Source: an uncultured Flavobacteriales bacterium
Lineage (GTDB): Bacteria; Bacteroidota; Bacteroidia; Flavobacteriales_G; Salibacteraceae
Assembly: GCA_913057205.1 (NCBI GenBank)
Contig: CAJXNO010000001.1
Coordinates: 62,001-126,000, forward strand
Length of the DNA: 64,000 nucleotides
Direction: 5' to 3'
This document shows positions 63,252-64,000 of the stretch, piece after piece (the first letter of the stretch is position 1; each line of letters starts with the position of its first letter). A program made the position numbers and the translations under genes. Under the pieces are notes generated by a model. It had not been told where the DNA came from and ran no database searches. It saw only the letters and a program-made list of their open reading frames with translations.

Positions 63252-64000
63252 GTGCCGGGTTTTTTCGCTGTATGAGTTCTGAAGTGATCTTGGCCGATAG
63301 CAAGGAAAGTGGTATGCCTCCACCGGGATGAACGCTGCCTCCACAGAAGTAGAGGCCCTTCAATTTGGAAGAGCGATTCGGGTGCCTCAGAAAAGCAGCG
63401 AACTGACTGTTTGAACTGTTTCCGTAAAGCGCACCCTTGAAGCTCAAGGTATCTTGTTCGATGTCTTTCGGATTCCAGATCCGCTCCTCTTCGATCAAAG
63501 GCTCAATAGCCGTGTTGAGGTGCCTTGAAAGCTTCTCCAGAACCTGTTTGCGCACCTTCTGCTGGATCTTTGGCCAATCTTGATCTTGGTGGTGAGGGGC
63601 GTTCACCATCACGAACCAATTCTCGGCTCCGTCAGGAGCATCTGATGGATTCATTTTACTTGAGATGTGGATGTAAACCGTCGGATCATCGATCAAATCG
63701 GTACGCTCAAAGAGTGCGGTAAACTCTTCTTTATAGCGCTCACTGAAGAAAATATTGTGCAGACCAAGCGCTTCGAATGTTCGTTTAATTCCCCAATAAA
63801 ACACAAGCGCAGAGCTTGAGCGTTCTTGCTTCAGGATGCGCTCAGGCGGTGAGACATCCTTCAACAAGCGCTGATAAACGAAATGAATGTCCATGTTGCT
63901 GATCACCAGGTCGAAGCCTTGGGTTTTGCCGTTTACCACAAGGCCTGTGATGGACCTTCCGTCATGAAGAATGCGATCCACCCGATGATTGAAGTGAAAG
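63244..64000 (-). CDS. crtI: Phytoene desaturase (CrtI family), C-terminal part
   Basis: The last 251 codons of a CrtI-type FAD oxidoreductase; the reading frame stays open to the window edge, so the M at 63981 is only a GTG inside the gene. Seen are DLVISNMDIHFVYQRLL, SSALVFYWGIKRTF, FFSERYKEEFTALF, DDPTVYIHISSKMNPSDAPDG and the FAD-binding C-terminal LYFCGGSVHPGGGIPLSLLSAK. It could desaturate phytoene or, as CrtD, a later intermediate; the missing N-terminus would help. First visible gene of the carotenoid operon. Confidence 0.95.
   Translation of the reverse strand, partial: FHFNHRVDRILHDGRSITGLVVNGKTQGFDLVISNMDIHFVYQRLLKDVSPPERILKQERSSSALVFYWGIKRTFEALGLHNIFFSERYKEEFTALFERTDLIDDPTVYIHISSKMNPSDAPDGAENWFVMVNAPHHQDQDWPKIQQKVRKQVLEKLSRHLNTAIEPLIEEERIWNPKDIEQDTLSFKGALYGNSSNSQFAAFLRHPNRSSKLKGLYFCGGSVHPGGGIPLSLLSAKITSELIQRKNPAHA

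Noticed and set aside
1-64000. CRISPR array, tRNA or rRNA genes, prophage or intact insertion sequence
   Set aside because: No regularly spaced repeats, tRNA-like folds, transposase or phage structural proteins were seen on either strand.

Overview
The window is chromosomal DNA from a member of the Bacteroidota, most likely a flavobacteria-like (Flavobacteriia/Cryomorphaceae-type) marine or freshwater heterotroph. The evidence is: a fused MurF-alanine racemase; paired DUF3098/FtsX and DUF4271/HemD genes; a gliding-type (CHU_C, T9SS type B) C-terminal domain; a SecA whose tail lacks the zinc-binding motif; an L21 protein with a C-terminal extension; carotenoid genes crtI-cruF-crtZ-lycopene cyclase; and repeated Bacteroidota-type -7 promoter elements (TAnnTTTG) directly upstream of genes. 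Base composition looks close to 50% GC by eye; it was not computed. No rRNA, tRNA, CRISPR array, prophage or intact insertion sequence was found.

Layout. 1-5.4 kb: an ECF sigma factor with a membrane-bound partner that ends in a T9SS-type domain, an M28 peptidase, a coiled-coil protein, thymidine kinase, and a lone DUF3800 gene followed by a candidate small RNA. 5.4-11.3 kb: cell-wall and surface-glycan genes (MurF-Alr, two glycosyltransferases, an O-antigen ligase-like protein). 11.4-15.1 kb: a minus-strand block with DUF4271, hemD, rnpA, yidD and an S41 protease. 15.2-29.9 kb: glutaryl-CoA dehydrogenase-like gene, an ORF6N gene, then a long minus-strand housekeeping run (rplU-rpmA, serS-lipoprotein-TPR protein, ftsX-DUF3098-uppP-truB-queA-ispD-rlmN-secreted protein-polyprenyl synthase). 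30-34.2 kb: small membrane proteins, a frameshifted glycosyltransferase pseudogene, an EamA exporter, a cobalamin adenosyltransferase and a DUF2795 gene. 34.3-40.8 kb: secA behind a good sigma-54 promoter match, then a GT2-PAP2-GT39 trio. 41-45.3 kb: a decayed TPR-SpoIIE phosphatase gene carrying a palindromic insertion, yifB, and a DUF3419 remnant. 45.3-54.7 kb: a DsbD-like protein and a TetR-TolC-adaptor-RND efflux operon. 54.8-59.3 kb: a small lipoprotein, asnS, rpoN, a membrane protein and a frameshifted secreted protein. 59.3-64 kb: an iron-sulfur photolyase, a DUF429 protein and a minus-strand carotenoid operon that runs off the right edge.

How the parts fit. Most of the window is ordinary core genome: envelope synthesis, translation, secretion, efflux and pigments. 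The points that stand out are the sigma/anti-sigma pair carrying a T9SS-type domain, the sigma-54-like promoter at secA with rpoN 22 kb away, a compact candidate small RNA opposite DUF3800, and a cluster of decayed genes (a glycosyltransferase, TPR-SpoIIE, DUF3419 and a small secreted protein). Single-base indels in homopolymers could in part be assembly errors, but the in-frame stops in TPR-SpoIIE argue for real decay there. I did not find a clearly new multi-gene system.
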